A DNA stretch of 20,429 nucleotides, taken from NCBI GenBank assembly GCA_005791685.1, contig SXVG01000101.1:1-20429 (forward strand), written 5' to 3'. The position numbers were made by a program, and so were the translations under genes. The notes under the pieces were generated by a model, which had not been told where the DNA came from, did not search any database, and saw only the letters and a program-made list of their open reading frames with translations. Of this stretch, positions 6,557 to 15,037 are shown piece after piece. The stretch is from Methylotenera sp. Lineage in GTDB: Bacteria; Pseudomonadota; Gammaproteobacteria; Burkholderiales; Methylophilaceae. Each line of letters begins with the position of its first letter. Position 1 is the stretch's first letter.

Positions 6557-7432
6557 CTAGCTTAATCGCTGCAAATTAGCCGCCAACAAGCAGGCCACCG
6601 TTAAATCGGCACTGCTGCCCGGATTGATATGGCGCTGCTTAAGTGAAGCATCCCAAGCCAGCAACTCTTTTTGCATCAACTTGGGGTGATGGGCTTGACG
6701 GTATTTCGCCTCGATAGCCTGCGCCTCACGCTTCACTTGCGCGGCCACCCCTACCCCAAATTTACGCAGGATATGGCTGTCTTCGTAATGGGCTAAAAAA
6801 GCCAAATAAACCGCGCTAGCCGCCCAAGCATCGCTGTCGTTTTTTGCCTGTTCCTGCCAACGTTGCTTGGCGGCTAAATAACACGGTAAACCTAAGTTAA
6901 AAATATCGGCAAAAGCATGTGCATACTGCCAAGCTATCCTATCCCTATCGGCCGCCGACGCCATCATAAGTCCAAGATTCACCTTAGCCGGCGCATGCAC
7001 ATCGTGGCTAGCCACGCGTCCCAAGCCGGCGGGATTGGCCAACAAAATCGCTTGCGCCGCTAACCAACCATCTTCATCCGACAAGGTGTTCAACACCTGG
7101 GTCACGGCGGATGCCAAGCCCAGATGCGCATTGGTCGCTAGCGCGGCGTGCACCAAGGGTGCTGCCAATAAGATTAAGCCTAAATTAGTGTTCATGCCCA
7201 CGGCGGCTTGCGTGGCCTTGACTGCATGCCCAATACGCTCGCCCACGCTTACCCCAGCTTGGGCAATGACGGCGGCACTCGCATCGGCGCTTTTTATAAA
7301 ATCATAAACCGTCATGCCGTGACCGTCAGCAAACACATGGACATTGCCCGGTTTTAGCGCCTGCAATTCAGTGAGGCAGGCATTTTTATAGGCCTGGGCT
7401 ACCGCCTCTGGCGTTAGCAGCCCAACACTCAT
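6557..7432 (-). CDS. CitG/MdcB-like (triphosphoribosyl-dephospho-CoA synthase family) protein of the H4MPT operon
   Basis: A 291-residue homologue of CitG, which builds the ribosyl-bearing prosthetic group of citrate lyase. Family-type motifs are ALKPGNVHVFADGHGM (about 25-40), VGMNTNLGLILLAAPL, SHDVHAPAKVNLGLMMASAADRD and the C-terminal PGSSADLTVACLLAANL. No citrate or malonate decarboxylase genes are near. Instead it ends the operon mptG-mtdB-ATPgrasp-mch-RimK-like and overlaps the RimK-like gene by an ATGA (7429-7432). Homologues in methylotrophs are thought to act in H4MPT biosynthesis, with no assigned reaction known to me. A role in attaching the alpha-ribosyl unit of H4MPT would fit CitG chemistry but is inference. 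No clear terminator follows, so some read-through to tal is possible. Confidence 0.83.
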   Translation of the reverse strand: MSVGLLTPEAVAQAYKNACLTELQALKPGNVHVFADGHGMTVYDFIKSADASAAVIAQAGVSVGERIGHAVKATQAAVGMNTNLGLILLAAPLVHAALATNAHLGLASAVTQVLNTLSDEDGWLAAQAILLANPAGLGRVASHDVHAPAKVNLGLMMASAADRDRIAWQYAHAFADIFNLGLPCYLAAKQRWQEQAKNDSDAWAASAVYLAFLAHYEDSHILRKFGVGVAAQVKREAQAIEAKYRQAHHPKLMQKELLAWDASLKQRHINPGSSADLTVACLLAANLQRLS

Positions 7433-8325
7433 GGCAATTTACCCAAAAAATCATCCACTAACAACTGGGCAATATTCTGCTCCGTGACGCCCTGCAAACC
7501 CTTCCAAGCAGGAATGCTGTTGACTTCCAATACATAATATTCACCGCTCTGGGCTTGCATGATGTCCACCCCGCAGTAATCGATATTAACTGCCCGTGCC
7601 GCCGCCAAGGCCAATTCCATCATGGCCGCATTCGCGACAAAAGCCGTCGCCCTGGCACCTGCAGCCAGATTGTTCAACCAAGCCGTGCCGCTACGCTTCA
7701 TGCTCGCCACCACCTGACCATGGATGACAAATACTCGGTAATCGTGGCTAGGCTCTTGATCCGAGGCAGTCGGGGGTTTGATCAACTGTTGAAAATAGTA
7801 AACCCCGTCGACAAGTTGCTGCATGGGCACGGGCAAGGCTGCGTCAAAAGCCAATGGACGCACGCCTAAACCTTGCGAACCAAACAAGGGCTTGATGACC
7901 AACGCTTGCCGCTTCGCTTGTGCCTCTTGCCTGATGCGCTCAGCCTGCTGCCTAGACTCACACACCCAAGTGGCCGGGGTCGCAACCCCGTGCCTGCCTA
8001 GCAAGAAACTGGTCATGGCCTTATCCACGGTGCGCTCTATGGCTTTTGCATCGTTATAAATTTTGACCCCCTGCATAGCCAGCATGTGCAACACGTTTAA
8101 ACGTGTCGTCACTTGCTGCAAGGTACCGCCCGCGATACCCCGCACAAACGCCGCCGCCGGCAAACCCGTGCAACCGGGAATTTGAATCTGCGCATGCCGC
8201 CCAGCCATGTCCAGCACACAGCTTTGCAATGCCACAAACACGGCATCCACGCCACGCGCCTTAAAGGCTTGCTTTAATTGCGCGCCATGCCAACCAGCGT
8301 CATCAGTAAAAATAGGGATTTGCAA
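7429..8325 (-). CDS. RimK-like ATP-grasp ligase of the H4MPT operon
   Basis: A 298-residue ATP-grasp protein of the RimK/MptN type, ligases that add glutamate to a carboxylate. Motifs in order are KAMTSFLLGRHGVATPATW (about 106-124), the ATP-binding QALVIKPLFGSQGLGV (about 140-155), YYFQQLIKPP, DYRVFVIHGQVVASMKRSG, and the metal-binding CGVDIMQAQSGEYYVLEVNS. The archaeal relative MptN glutamylates H4MPT. Bacterial dephospho-H4MPT is described without that tail, so the target here may be another cofactor, such as the polyglutamate chain of methylofuran; this is inference. The start is TTG at 8325, 11 nt after the mch stop, with an AGGG a little far upstream. It overlaps the next gene by 4 nt. 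Confidence 0.85.
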   Translation of the reverse strand: MQIPIFTDDAGWHGAQLKQAFKARGVDAVFVALQSCVLDMAGRHAQIQIPGCTGLPAAAFVRGIAGGTLQQVTTRLNVLHMLAMQGVKIYNDAKAIERTVDKAMTSFLLGRHGVATPATWVCESRQQAERIRQEAQAKRQALVIKPLFGSQGLGVRPLAFDAALPVPMQQLVDGVYYFQQLIKPPTASDQEPSHDYRVFVIHGQVVASMKRSGTAWLNNLAAGARATAFVANAAMMELALAAARAVNIDYCGVDIMQAQSGEYYVLEVNSIPAWKGLQGVTEQNIAQLLVDDFLGKLP

Positions 8326-8336
8326 AGAATTAAACC

Positions 8337-9332
8337 CTAAGCATCCGAAAAAGATTGTTTCAGTAAGGTGCTATTTAATTGCCCAGACTCAAATACCTTG
8401 CCCGTTTGGCTATTTCTAATGCGAACTTTAGCCGGTGAAAATAATAATGGATCGATTTTATAAAAATCCATATTGGCCGACTTAAACACTTCGGCAAAGG
8501 TTTGGCCGTAGTCTTTGGATGCGCTGCTGGGTAAGTTAAGCGCCAAAGCGTTGGCCGCATCATCGTCACTATTAATCAACAAGTCCACCGTCCCGCCAAA
8601 CAATATGGCATCGTTGGTACGCCCCATGGCGGTCATAAAATCCTTGGACACCGGCGGCAATACCGCCATCCCACTACCACTGATAATCCGTGACAGTGGA
8701 AAATGCAAGGTATGCGCTTTATGCAAAGCCACCTCCAATACCCGCGCCACAATTTGCACCACCCCGGCGATACTGGTGGTGGGGGTAAGAATAATGGTTA
8801 AATGGGCGGCGGGCACTTGCGTGTCATGCACGATTTTTGCTATCACGGCATCGGGTGGAATACTGTCCGTTTCCAATACGATGCAGGTGCTGGGCGCTGC
8901 ATCGCTATAAGCCAATTCTGCAAACAGCGCCTCCCTTTGCGCCAAGGCGCGCGCAGGCCCTGAGCCCAAAGAGAAAAATTTTTCATGGCTCAAAGCCCAG
9001 CCTGCGTATTGACTGGCCAAGCAAGCCAATACCGGTTGCTCGGACGAAACAAGGATGGCCGTTGGCCAATTTAACAAAGGCGGATCAAAGCGCTCATCCT
9101 TTTGCAAGCGCACACTGGCCAAGCCTCCCAAACATATTTCGGCTATCAGGCGACCGGCTTCCAAGCTGCCCACATGCGCTATGCCTGCATCAACGATGGT
9201 GCAACCGGAGGCATGCTTAAATACCCCGAGCTGCAAGACCTCGGCTTGCTGCAGCAAGTTGGCGAGCAAAGGCGCACTTAATTGATTGACACTCAAGTGC
9301 CCAGGCGCGCTAGTCGTTGTTGGCATGCTCAT
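8337..9332 (-). CDS. mch: Methenyl-tetrahydromethanopterin cyclohydrolase
   Basis: Hydrolyses 5,10-methenyl-H4MPT to 5-formyl-H4MPT, the cytoplasmic step after MtdB in H4MPT-linked formaldehyde oxidation. The 331-residue length fits bacterial Mch. Characteristic segments are LGVFKHASGCTIVDAGIAHVG near residues 35-55, GSLEAGRLIAEICLGGLASV, and the C-terminal SGSGMAVLPPVSKDF followed by TNDAILFGGTVDL. The ATG at 9332 overlaps the end of the upstream ATP-grasp gene by 23 nt; a second ATG two codons downstream is also possible. The RimK-like gene follows 11 nt after the stop. Position between the ATP-grasp genes is consistent with a single operon that both makes and uses the cofactor. Confidence 0.96.
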   Translation of the reverse strand: MSMPTTTSAPGHLSVNQLSAPLLANLLQQAEVLQLGVFKHASGCTIVDAGIAHVGSLEAGRLIAEICLGGLASVRLQKDERFDPPLLNWPTAILVSSEQPVLACLASQYAGWALSHEKFFSLGSGPARALAQREALFAELAYSDAAPSTCIVLETDSIPPDAVIAKIVHDTQVPAAHLTIILTPTTSIAGVVQIVARVLEVALHKAHTLHFPLSRIISGSGMAVLPPVSKDFMTAMGRTNDAILFGGTVDLLINSDDDAANALALNLPSSASKDYGQTFAEVFKSANMDFYKIDPLLFSPAKVRIRNSQTGKVFESGQLNSTLLKQSFSDA

Positions 9333-10476
9333 CTTTTTTTATACCATTCCCCAATAAATTGTTCAGCATTTTAACTTGAATCGCCAGCAATTGCTTTGCG
9401 CCTTCGGCATCCGCAGCCTCAGACCATACAGTACAAATAGCTTGATTGAGCGTCACCAACACAGGCTTATCTGTTGCAGGGCAATCCTCCACCCATGGCG
9501 GCCAAACAAAGTTAGCCGCTATGGTCAAATCCCGCAGGCAATAAATCACCGCTTGCGCCTTGGCCTTGGCTAGTACAGTTAATGTTGGCGCCAATATTAA
9601 AGCCGGCCCTTGCTGACAGGCGGCAATGTGCATGGCCAGCAAATTTAATTCGGAGGCCGCTCTGTCGTATAAATCCATGCTGGCACTTAAGCGCGGATTA
9701 ACTTCCAACACATAAACCCGGCCGTCTTGCACGATGGCATCCAAACTATTTAAACCCAACAAAGCAAAACTTAAGGTCAGCGCCTGAGCGGCCTGTAGCA
9801 TTTGCTGCTGCACGGCCACCGGCAAATCTAGTTGACTGACCGCCCCGCCATAACGATAAGGCATGCCTGCACCGGGACAAACGGCCAACTCATTAAACCC
9901 CACGAGCGATAGTTGCTGGCCATTGGCCAAAAACAACATGGAGATGGATAAACCCTTGATGGCTTGCTGCGCATACGTTTGCTCGGGGAATAAAGTCGGC
10001 TGCTGTGCAAGCCGTTGAACATGACTGCCGCCACAACCGCCAACCCGCTTGAGCAAAACATCCGGCGGCACATCCTGGCTTAAATGCGTCCACGTTTTAG
10101 GGTGGGCTATGCCCTGTTGTGCCAAGGTCGAAAAAAAATGGGTAGGCGCTTTTACCGATGCCAGCGTAGCAGGGAGGTTGCCTAACAGCGGGATGCGTTC
10201 GGCAATTTTGGCCAACAAATCAGGCTGAGCCTCAAAACCACTGCCATAAACAAAGCCGAAATACTGCGCTGCATCCAACTGGGCAATGGCGGCCAACATG
10301 GCCTCAGCAGCAAAACCACGCTCATCAAAAGCCACCACCTTGGCCGGCTTGGCTAAAGACACTGTTTGGCTGTCGGCATAGCCATCAATGGCGGCAACCA
10401 GATAACCGGCTTGCACCGCCGCAGCAACAAAAGGCCGAGCAGAAAGCGCTATGACTAAAAGGGATTTGTTGGACAA
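9310..10476 (-). CDS. Uncharacterised ATP-grasp protein between mtdB and mch
   Basis: A 388-residue ATP-grasp family protein. An N-terminal Rossmann-like preATP domain (SLLVIALSARPFVAAAVQAGY) leads into YFGFVYGSGFEAQPDLL, a glycine-rich ATP-binding segment LLKRVGGCGGSHVQRL (about 160-175), VGFNELAVCPGAGMPYRYGG, and the catalytic LEVNPRLSASMDLY. The C-terminal part after about residue 300 has no motif I recognise. The start is TTG at 10476, 8 nt after the mtdB stop, with no good ribosome binding site, so translational coupling is likely. Genes of this kind recur in methylotroph H4MPT clusters, and a ligation step in H4MPT or methanofuran-type cofactor synthesis is inferred. The substrates are unknown to me. 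Confidence 0.82.
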   Translation of the reverse strand: MSNKSLLVIALSARPFVAAAVQAGYLVAAIDGYADSQTVSLAKPAKVVAFDERGFAAEAMLAAIAQLDAAQYFGFVYGSGFEAQPDLLAKIAERIPLLGNLPATLASVKAPTHFFSTLAQQGIAHPKTWTHLSQDVPPDVLLKRVGGCGGSHVQRLAQQPTLFPEQTYAQQAIKGLSISMLFLANGQQLSLVGFNELAVCPGAGMPYRYGGAVSQLDLPVAVQQQMLQAAQALTLSFALLGLNSLDAIVQDGRVYVLEVNPRLSASMDLYDRAASELNLLAMHIAACQQGPALILAPTLTVLAKAKAQAVIYCLRDLTIAANFVWPPWVEDCPATDKPVLVTLNQAICTVWSEAADAEGAKQLLAIQVKMLNNLLGNGIKKDEHANND

Positions 10477-10484
10477 ATGACTGG

Positions 10485-11387
10485 CTATGGTCGGCTGAAA
10501 AGGATTTCCCTAGCAAGCTTAAATGCCGCCGTGAATTCCAAGCACAGCGGTTGCTCGGCCGCCAGCATTTGTTTTAGCAATTGCTGCTGAATTTGATACT
10601 TTAACTGCCCTATGGCCAAGGCCCCTATGGCCACAGCCTGCCCAGCCAAGATGACCTGCCCATCCATGTCCGGGCTCACCCCAACCACAGCAGAAGGTGG
10701 CACGGCATTCACGTCTGCCAAGGCTTTTAATTTTTTAGCCGCTTGCAAATGGGCTTGGTCAATAATCTGCACCCCCGCCGCCGCCGCGCAAATAATCAAT
10801 TCGGCTTGTTCTAAACGTTGCTGCTTGGCTGTCTCAGTACTGCCGTCCAGCACCTGCATAGCCAGTCGGTATTTAGCATTCCAATGCTGCACTTTTTTCT
10901 CCAGCTCAGCCACCGCCCTGTGCGTCACCAACTGCACCTTAGCGCCTTGCTGCGCGGCAATAATGGCGGCGCAGCCACCGACCGGGCCATTAGCACCAAA
11001 TACGCATATGGTTTTGCCCGCAAGATCCAAGCCAAACTGCTGTTTTAGCTGAAATTCCAGCTTAGCCACTATGGCGGCAGCCGTGGTGAACGCACCGGAT
11101 GGATCGGCAAAGATAGAACAAGCAAAAGGATCAAACATAGTGTTTTTGGCCGCATCCAGCATGGCCATGGCCAGATCGATATCGCGCCCACCGATAAACA
11201 AGGCTTCTCGTTTTACGCCCGATGGACTACGCGAAAAAATAGCGTCTTGCGCCAGGGTGACCACCTCCGCCAAATCCACATTGGTGTAAGGCATAATTTT
11301 GTCAAAACCAGCGTCAAACGCCATATTAACGTCAAATGGACTGACGTTTTTAGCGGCGGTCATTACATGCAAAATGCTCGGTTTCAT
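10485..11387 (-). CDS. mtdB: NAD(P)-dependent methylene-tetrahydromethanopterin dehydrogenase
   Basis: Oxidises 5,10-methylene-H4MPT to methenyl-H4MPT with NAD(P)+, the first dehydrogenation of formaldehyde bound to H4MPT. The 300-residue protein fits MtdB length. The N-terminal part begins ILHVMTAAKNVSPFDVNMA and contains GFDKIMPYTNV and FIGGRDIDLAMAMLDAAK, which form the pterin-binding domain. The Rossmann nucleotide-binding motif GANGPVGG is at 131-138. MtdB is preferred over the NADP-specific relative MtdA because of the location between mptG and mch, but the coenzyme preference cannot be proven from sequence here. It starts 49 nt after mptG and lies 8 nt before the ATP-grasp gene. Confidence 0.94.
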   Translation of the reverse strand: MKPSILHVMTAAKNVSPFDVNMAFDAGFDKIMPYTNVDLAEVVTLAQDAIFSRSPSGVKREALFIGGRDIDLAMAMLDAAKNTMFDPFACSIFADPSGAFTTAAAIVAKLEFQLKQQFGLDLAGKTICVFGANGPVGGCAAIIAAQQGAKVQLVTHRAVAELEKKVQHWNAKYRLAMQVLDGSTETAKQQRLEQAELIICAAAAGVQIIDQAHLQAAKKLKALADVNAVPPSAVVGVSPDMDGQVILAGQAVAIGALAIGQLKYQIQQQLLKQMLAAEQPLCLEFTAAFKLAREILFSRP

Positions 11388-11436
11388 GGTATGTACACCC
11401 TACTTATTTTCTAGTTAAACATGCTAAATATAAAGC

Positions 11437-12420
11437 CTAGCCGGCCGTCATCGACAGTTGCGCACCCTGATTATAAGCGCTGCAGACTATCCAACTAAGC
11501 CCGCTGTTAGCAAAGGCGATTTTTAACTGTTGCAAATGACGCTCAGCCGACCCCGCATCTGAAAACACGGCAAAGCCGGTCGGACCCCATGAGCTCTGAC
11601 CATAGCAAGCCACGCCTTTATCAGCCAGATATTGCAACACCGCCGCCACCTCGGCACTGGCATAACGACCGCCTTGGGTGGGTGCAAAATAATCCCCCAC
11701 ATGCGACTGCAAGACTTGTATGGCCTGACCAAACGCGTTCAAATCACGCTCCAATAAAGCCGGCATGGCTTGCATTAACACATGGCGACACAAGTGCGCC
11801 GCCAGACTTTCAGGAAACGCCGGCAATTGATCAAAAACCGTACGCTCCAGCTCGCCATGCACGCCAGCTTGTTTAGGATCCAGCACCAACAAAATTCGCC
11901 AATCCTCAGGAAAGTCATAGCGAGCCAACAAAGGCGGCGGCCCTAGCGACGCGCCCACCGGATTTTGTCGCCGACCACCATCAATTAACAATCCGCCATG
12001 GTCAAATGCGGCCAAACCTATGCCGGAACGTGCGCCTCTGCCGGTCAATGACGCAATGTCCGCCGTCGTTAAATTCAGCTGAAATAGACGGCTTACTGCT
12101 ACGCCTATGGCCAAGGCCAATTGCGTGCCTGAGCCTAAACCGGCATGCTCAGGCAAGCCTTGCTCAATGTCTATCTTAAGTGCGGTTTTTAATTTTAACT
12201 TGGCCAACAACTGCTCGGCCAGCAACAAAGCGCGCTCTTGCGACTCGGCGTTTGCTTGCCAGCTCGCCGCCTCGCTCACGCTAATGATTTGTTTGGGCTC
12301 AGACAAACTCAAACCTATGCCGCCAAACTTACGCCCCAAGCCGCCATGCAAATCAAAAAAACCCATGTGCAAACGCCCGCGACTGGTCACTTTAACTTGC
12401 TTAGTCATTGCTTTTTCCAT
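11437..12420 (-). CDS. mptG: Beta-ribofuranosylaminobenzene 5'-phosphate synthase
   Basis: Condenses p-aminobenzoate with PRPP, with loss of CO2, to beta-RFAP, the first committed step of tetrahydromethanopterin synthesis. The 327-residue GHMP-kinase-like sequence carries SRGRLHMGFFDLHGGLGRKF near residues 13-32, the GHMP glycine-serine loop LPEHAGLGSGTQLALAIG (about 89-106), and ARSGIGLAAFDHGGLLIDGG. Two in-frame starts are plausible: ATG 12420, or ATG 12408, which has GGA about 8 nt upstream and gives a protein beginning MTKQVKVTSRGR. The second agrees better with the family. It heads the six-gene H4MPT operon and is divergent from ppsA across a 219-nt intergenic region. Confidence 0.94.
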   Translation of the reverse strand: MEKAMTKQVKVTSRGRLHMGFFDLHGGLGRKFGGIGLSLSEPKQIISVSEAASWQANAESQERALLLAEQLLAKLKLKTALKIDIEQGLPEHAGLGSGTQLALAIGVAVSRLFQLNLTTADIASLTGRGARSGIGLAAFDHGGLLIDGGRRQNPVGASLGPPPLLARYDFPEDWRILLVLDPKQAGVHGELERTVFDQLPAFPESLAAHLCRHVLMQAMPALLERDLNAFGQAIQVLQSHVGDYFAPTQGGRYASAEVAAVLQYLADKGVACYGQSSWGPTGFAVFSDAGSAERHLQQLKIAFANSGLSWIVCSAYNQGAQLSMTAG

Positions 12421-12639
12421 AAATCTTTTAAATTGCCCATTCCATCTAAAGCCTGTCTGGCATGCCCCTTATGGGCCTAAGGCATTCTAGACTAGCGCAT
12501 GCATTTTTGATAGGTTTATACCTTATACCCGCTTAATTTTAAGGCCCAGCACGCTATTTCAGGTGACAGCACCTATTAATTTAGGCAAAATGTTAACTAA
12601 TCATAATTTACCCCTAGTTAGAACACCTAAGGATTCCAC
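12421..12639. promoter_or_regulatory. Divergent mptG/ppsA control region
   Basis: The 219-nt gap must hold promoters for both operons. On the minus strand TATAAA (12520-12515) with CTTAAA 17 nt upstream is a candidate for mptG, within a tandem TTATACC repeat (12516-12529). An inverted repeat AGGTG-ACAG-CACCT lies at 12561-12574. On the plus strand CATAAT (12602-12607) with a poor TTTAGG -35 box 16 nt upstream is the best ppsA candidate. AAGGA lies 7 nt before the ppsA ATG. None of the promoter matches is strong. Confidence 0.45.
12516..12529 (+). repeat. Tandem 7-bp repeat TTATACC x2 in the divergent region
   Basis: Two exact head-to-tail copies of TTATACC overlap the candidate mptG -10 box. 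The element could be a regulator half-site pair or chance sequence. Confidence 0.4.
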
Positions 12640-15012
12640 ATGTCTGCCCACGTTATTCCATTTGAAAAATTAAGAAACGTCGATGTCCCTTCTGTAGGCG
12701 GGAAAAACGCCTCTTTAGGCGAGATGATTTCTCAGCTGTCAGCAAAAGGCGTGCGGGTTCCCACCGGTTTTGCCACCACCGCTGACGCTTACCGCGAATT
12801 TTTAAAGGTTAACGGTCTGGACGTTAAAATCAATGCGGCCTTAGATAAACTCAATGTAGACGATACCCAAGCACTGGCGATATGTGGCAAACAAGTACGT
12901 GAATGGATCATGGCTGCGCCCTTTCCGGCCGCTTTAGATCAAGCCATCGCCGAGCACTACGAAAGCCTGATTGCCAAATCCGGCCAAGGTGCCACCTTCG
13001 CCGTTCGCTCCTCAGCCACGGCTGAAGATTTACCCGACGCGTCGTTTGCCGGTCAACAAGAATCCTTTTTAAACATACACGGCCTAGACAACATTCTGCA
13101 CGCCATTAAAGAAGTGTTTGCTTCTTTGTACAACGACAGGGCTATTTCCTACCGTGTGCATAAAGGCTTTGTGCATGCTGACGTGGCCTTATCCGCAGGC
13201 GTCCAACAAATGGTGCGTAGTGACATAGGCTGTGCCGGCGTCATGTTCACCATAGACACCGAGTCCGGTTTTAAAGACGTGGTGTTCATCACCTCGTCCT
13301 ACGGCTTAGGTGAAACCGTGGTACAAGGCGCGGTCAATCCAGACGAATTCTACGTACACAAACCCACCCTAGCTCAAGGTAAGCCCTCCATTGTGCGTCG
13401 CACCATGGGCTCAAAACTGATTAAAATGGTCTTCTCCGACGCGACGCAAGCGGGAAAAAGCACCCACACGATAGAAGTGGATGCCGTAGACAGCGATCGC
13501 TATTCATTGAGCAACGACGATGTATTAGAACTCGCCCGTTACGCCATGACCATAGAAGCGCATTACGGCTGCCCCATGGACATTGAGTGGGGCAAAAATG
13601 GCATAGACAATAAACTGTATATCTTGCAAGCCCGTCCTGAGACAGTTAAGTCACAAGAATCATTAAACAACGTCACCGAAACATATAAACTCAATAAACA
13701 CCAAGCCACCCCGCTGGTCGTGGGTCGTGCCGTGACACAAAAAGTCGGCGTGGGCCCGGTGCGCATCGTACTCGATCCTGCCGACATGCACTTGGTCCAA
13801 CCTGGCGACGTCTTGGTGGCCGACATGACAGACCCGAACTGGGAACCGGTCATGAAGCGCGCTAGTGCCTTGGTTACCAACCGCGGCGGACGCACTTGCC
13901 ATGCCGCCATTATTGCGCGTGAATTAGGCATTCCAGCCATCGTAGGCTCAGTCAATGCCACCGACATTTTGCGTGAAGGCGAAGTGGTCACCGTGTCTTG
14001 TGCTGAAGGCGAATCCGGCTTCGTCTACCATGGCGCCTTGGATTTTGAAGTCAGCACCCAAGCCACCGCCGAGCTAAGCAAAGCGCCGTGCAAAATCATG
14101 ATGAACGTGGGCAACCCAGACATGGCATTTGGTTTTGCCAAAACGCCTAACGATGGCGTTGGTTTAGCCCGCCTAGAGTTCGTCATCAACAACATGGTGG
14201 GCATACACCCTAAAGCCATTTTGAACATGGAGGCCATGCCAACAGCCGTCAAGGCCACCATTAAAAATCGCACCCGTGGTTACGCCAATCCTAAAGAGTT
14301 TTACATAGACAAAATAGCGGAAGGCGTGGCCACCATTGCGGCGGCCTTTTATCCAAAACCGGTCATCGTACGCACCTCGGATTTTAAATCCAATGAGTAC
14401 AAAAAATTGGTAGGCGGCGACATCTACGAACCGGATGAAGAAAACCCCATGATAGGTTTTCGTGGTGCCGCCCGTTACATGGCAGACGACTTTAAAGAAT
14501 GTTTTGCCATGGAATGCACGGCCATGAAAAAAGTCCGCGATGAAATGGGTTTAACCAACGTAGAACTGATGATTCCTTTCGTCCGCACCCTAGACGAAGC
14601 CAAAGCCGTGATAGACATCATGGCGGCCAATGGCCTTAAACTTGGCGAAAATGGACTGCGCATTATCATGATGTGCGAAATTCCATCCAACGCCTTATTG
14701 GCCGAACAATTCTTGGCCTATTTTGACGGTTTTTCAATCGGCTCTAATGATTTAACCCAGTTAACGCTAGGCATGGATAGAGACTCGGGCATCTTGGCCG
14801 ACGGCTTTGATGAGCGTAATGATGCGGTCAAAGTCTTGATTAAAATGGCCATACAAACCTGCAACCGCTTAGGTAAATACGTGGGCATATGCGGCCAAGG
14901 CCCATCCGACCACCCTGACTTTGCCGAATGGTTATTGGCCGAAGGCATACAATCGGTGTCACTCAACCCCGATACCGTGGTCAACACTTGGCAACGTCTA
15001 AGCAAAAAATAG
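12640..15012 (+). CDS. ppsA: Phosphoenolpyruvate synthase
   Basis: Converts pyruvate, ATP and water to PEP, AMP and phosphate. In a RuMP methylotroph this supplies PEP from pyruvate made by sugar-acid cleavage. The 790-residue protein is close to E. coli PpsA in length. Domains in order: N-terminal ATP-binding domain with SVGGKNASLGEM and VRSSATAEDLPDASFAGQQES; central swivelling domain with GGRTCHAAIIARELGIPAIVG, whose phosphorylated His falls at residue 421 as in E. coli; C-terminal PEP-utilising barrel with GFRGAARYM, SIGSNDLTQLTLGMDRD and GICGQGPSDHPDFAEWLL. The ATG has AAGGA 7 nt upstream. ppsR follows 25 nt downstream. PpsR enzymes phosphorylate the Thr next to the catalytic His, and Thr419 in GGRTCH is present. 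Confidence 0.98.
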   Translation: MSAHVIPFEKLRNVDVPSVGGKNASLGEMISQLSAKGVRVPTGFATTADAYREFLKVNGLDVKINAALDKLNVDDTQALAICGKQVREWIMAAPFPAALDQAIAEHYESLIAKSGQGATFAVRSSATAEDLPDASFAGQQESFLNIHGLDNILHAIKEVFASLYNDRAISYRVHKGFVHADVALSAGVQQMVRSDIGCAGVMFTIDTESGFKDVVFITSSYGLGETVVQGAVNPDEFYVHKPTLAQGKPSIVRRTMGSKLIKMVFSDATQAGKSTHTIEVDAVDSDRYSLSNDDVLELARYAMTIEAHYGCPMDIEWGKNGIDNKLYILQARPETVKSQESLNNVTETYKLNKHQATPLVVGRAVTQKVGVGPVRIVLDPADMHLVQPGDVLVADMTDPNWEPVMKRASALVTNRGGRTCHAAIIARELGIPAIVGSVNATDILREGEVVTVSCAEGESGFVYHGALDFEVSTQATAELSKAPCKIMMNVGNPDMAFGFAKTPNDGVGLARLEFVINNMVGIHPKAILNMEAMPTAVKATIKNRTRGYANPKEFYIDKIAEGVATIAAAFYPKPVIVRTSDFKSNEYKKLVGGDIYEPDEENPMIGFRGAARYMADDFKECFAMECTAMKKVRDEMGLTNVELMIPFVRTLDEAKAVIDIMAANGLKLGENGLRIIMMCEIPSNALLAEQFLAYFDGFSIGSNDLTQLTLGMDRDSGILADGFDERNDAVKVLIKMAIQTCNRLGKYVGICGQGPSDHPDFAEWLLAEGIQSVSLNPDTVVNTWQRLSKK

Positions 15013-15037
15013 GCTTCAGTCCTAGGCTAAGCAGGCA

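Noticed and set aside
8515..8910. 131-codon plus-strand reading frame
   Set aside because: It is antisense to mch, with low-complexity composition expected of a shadow frame.
10612..11052. 146-codon plus-strand reading frame rich in Ala and Cys
   Set aside because: It is antisense to mtdB, whose motifs are intact; no ribosome binding site or domain supports it.
13563..13991. 142-codon minus-strand reading frame
   Set aside because: It is antisense to the phosphohistidine domain of ppsA, so strong selection on ppsA explains the open frame.
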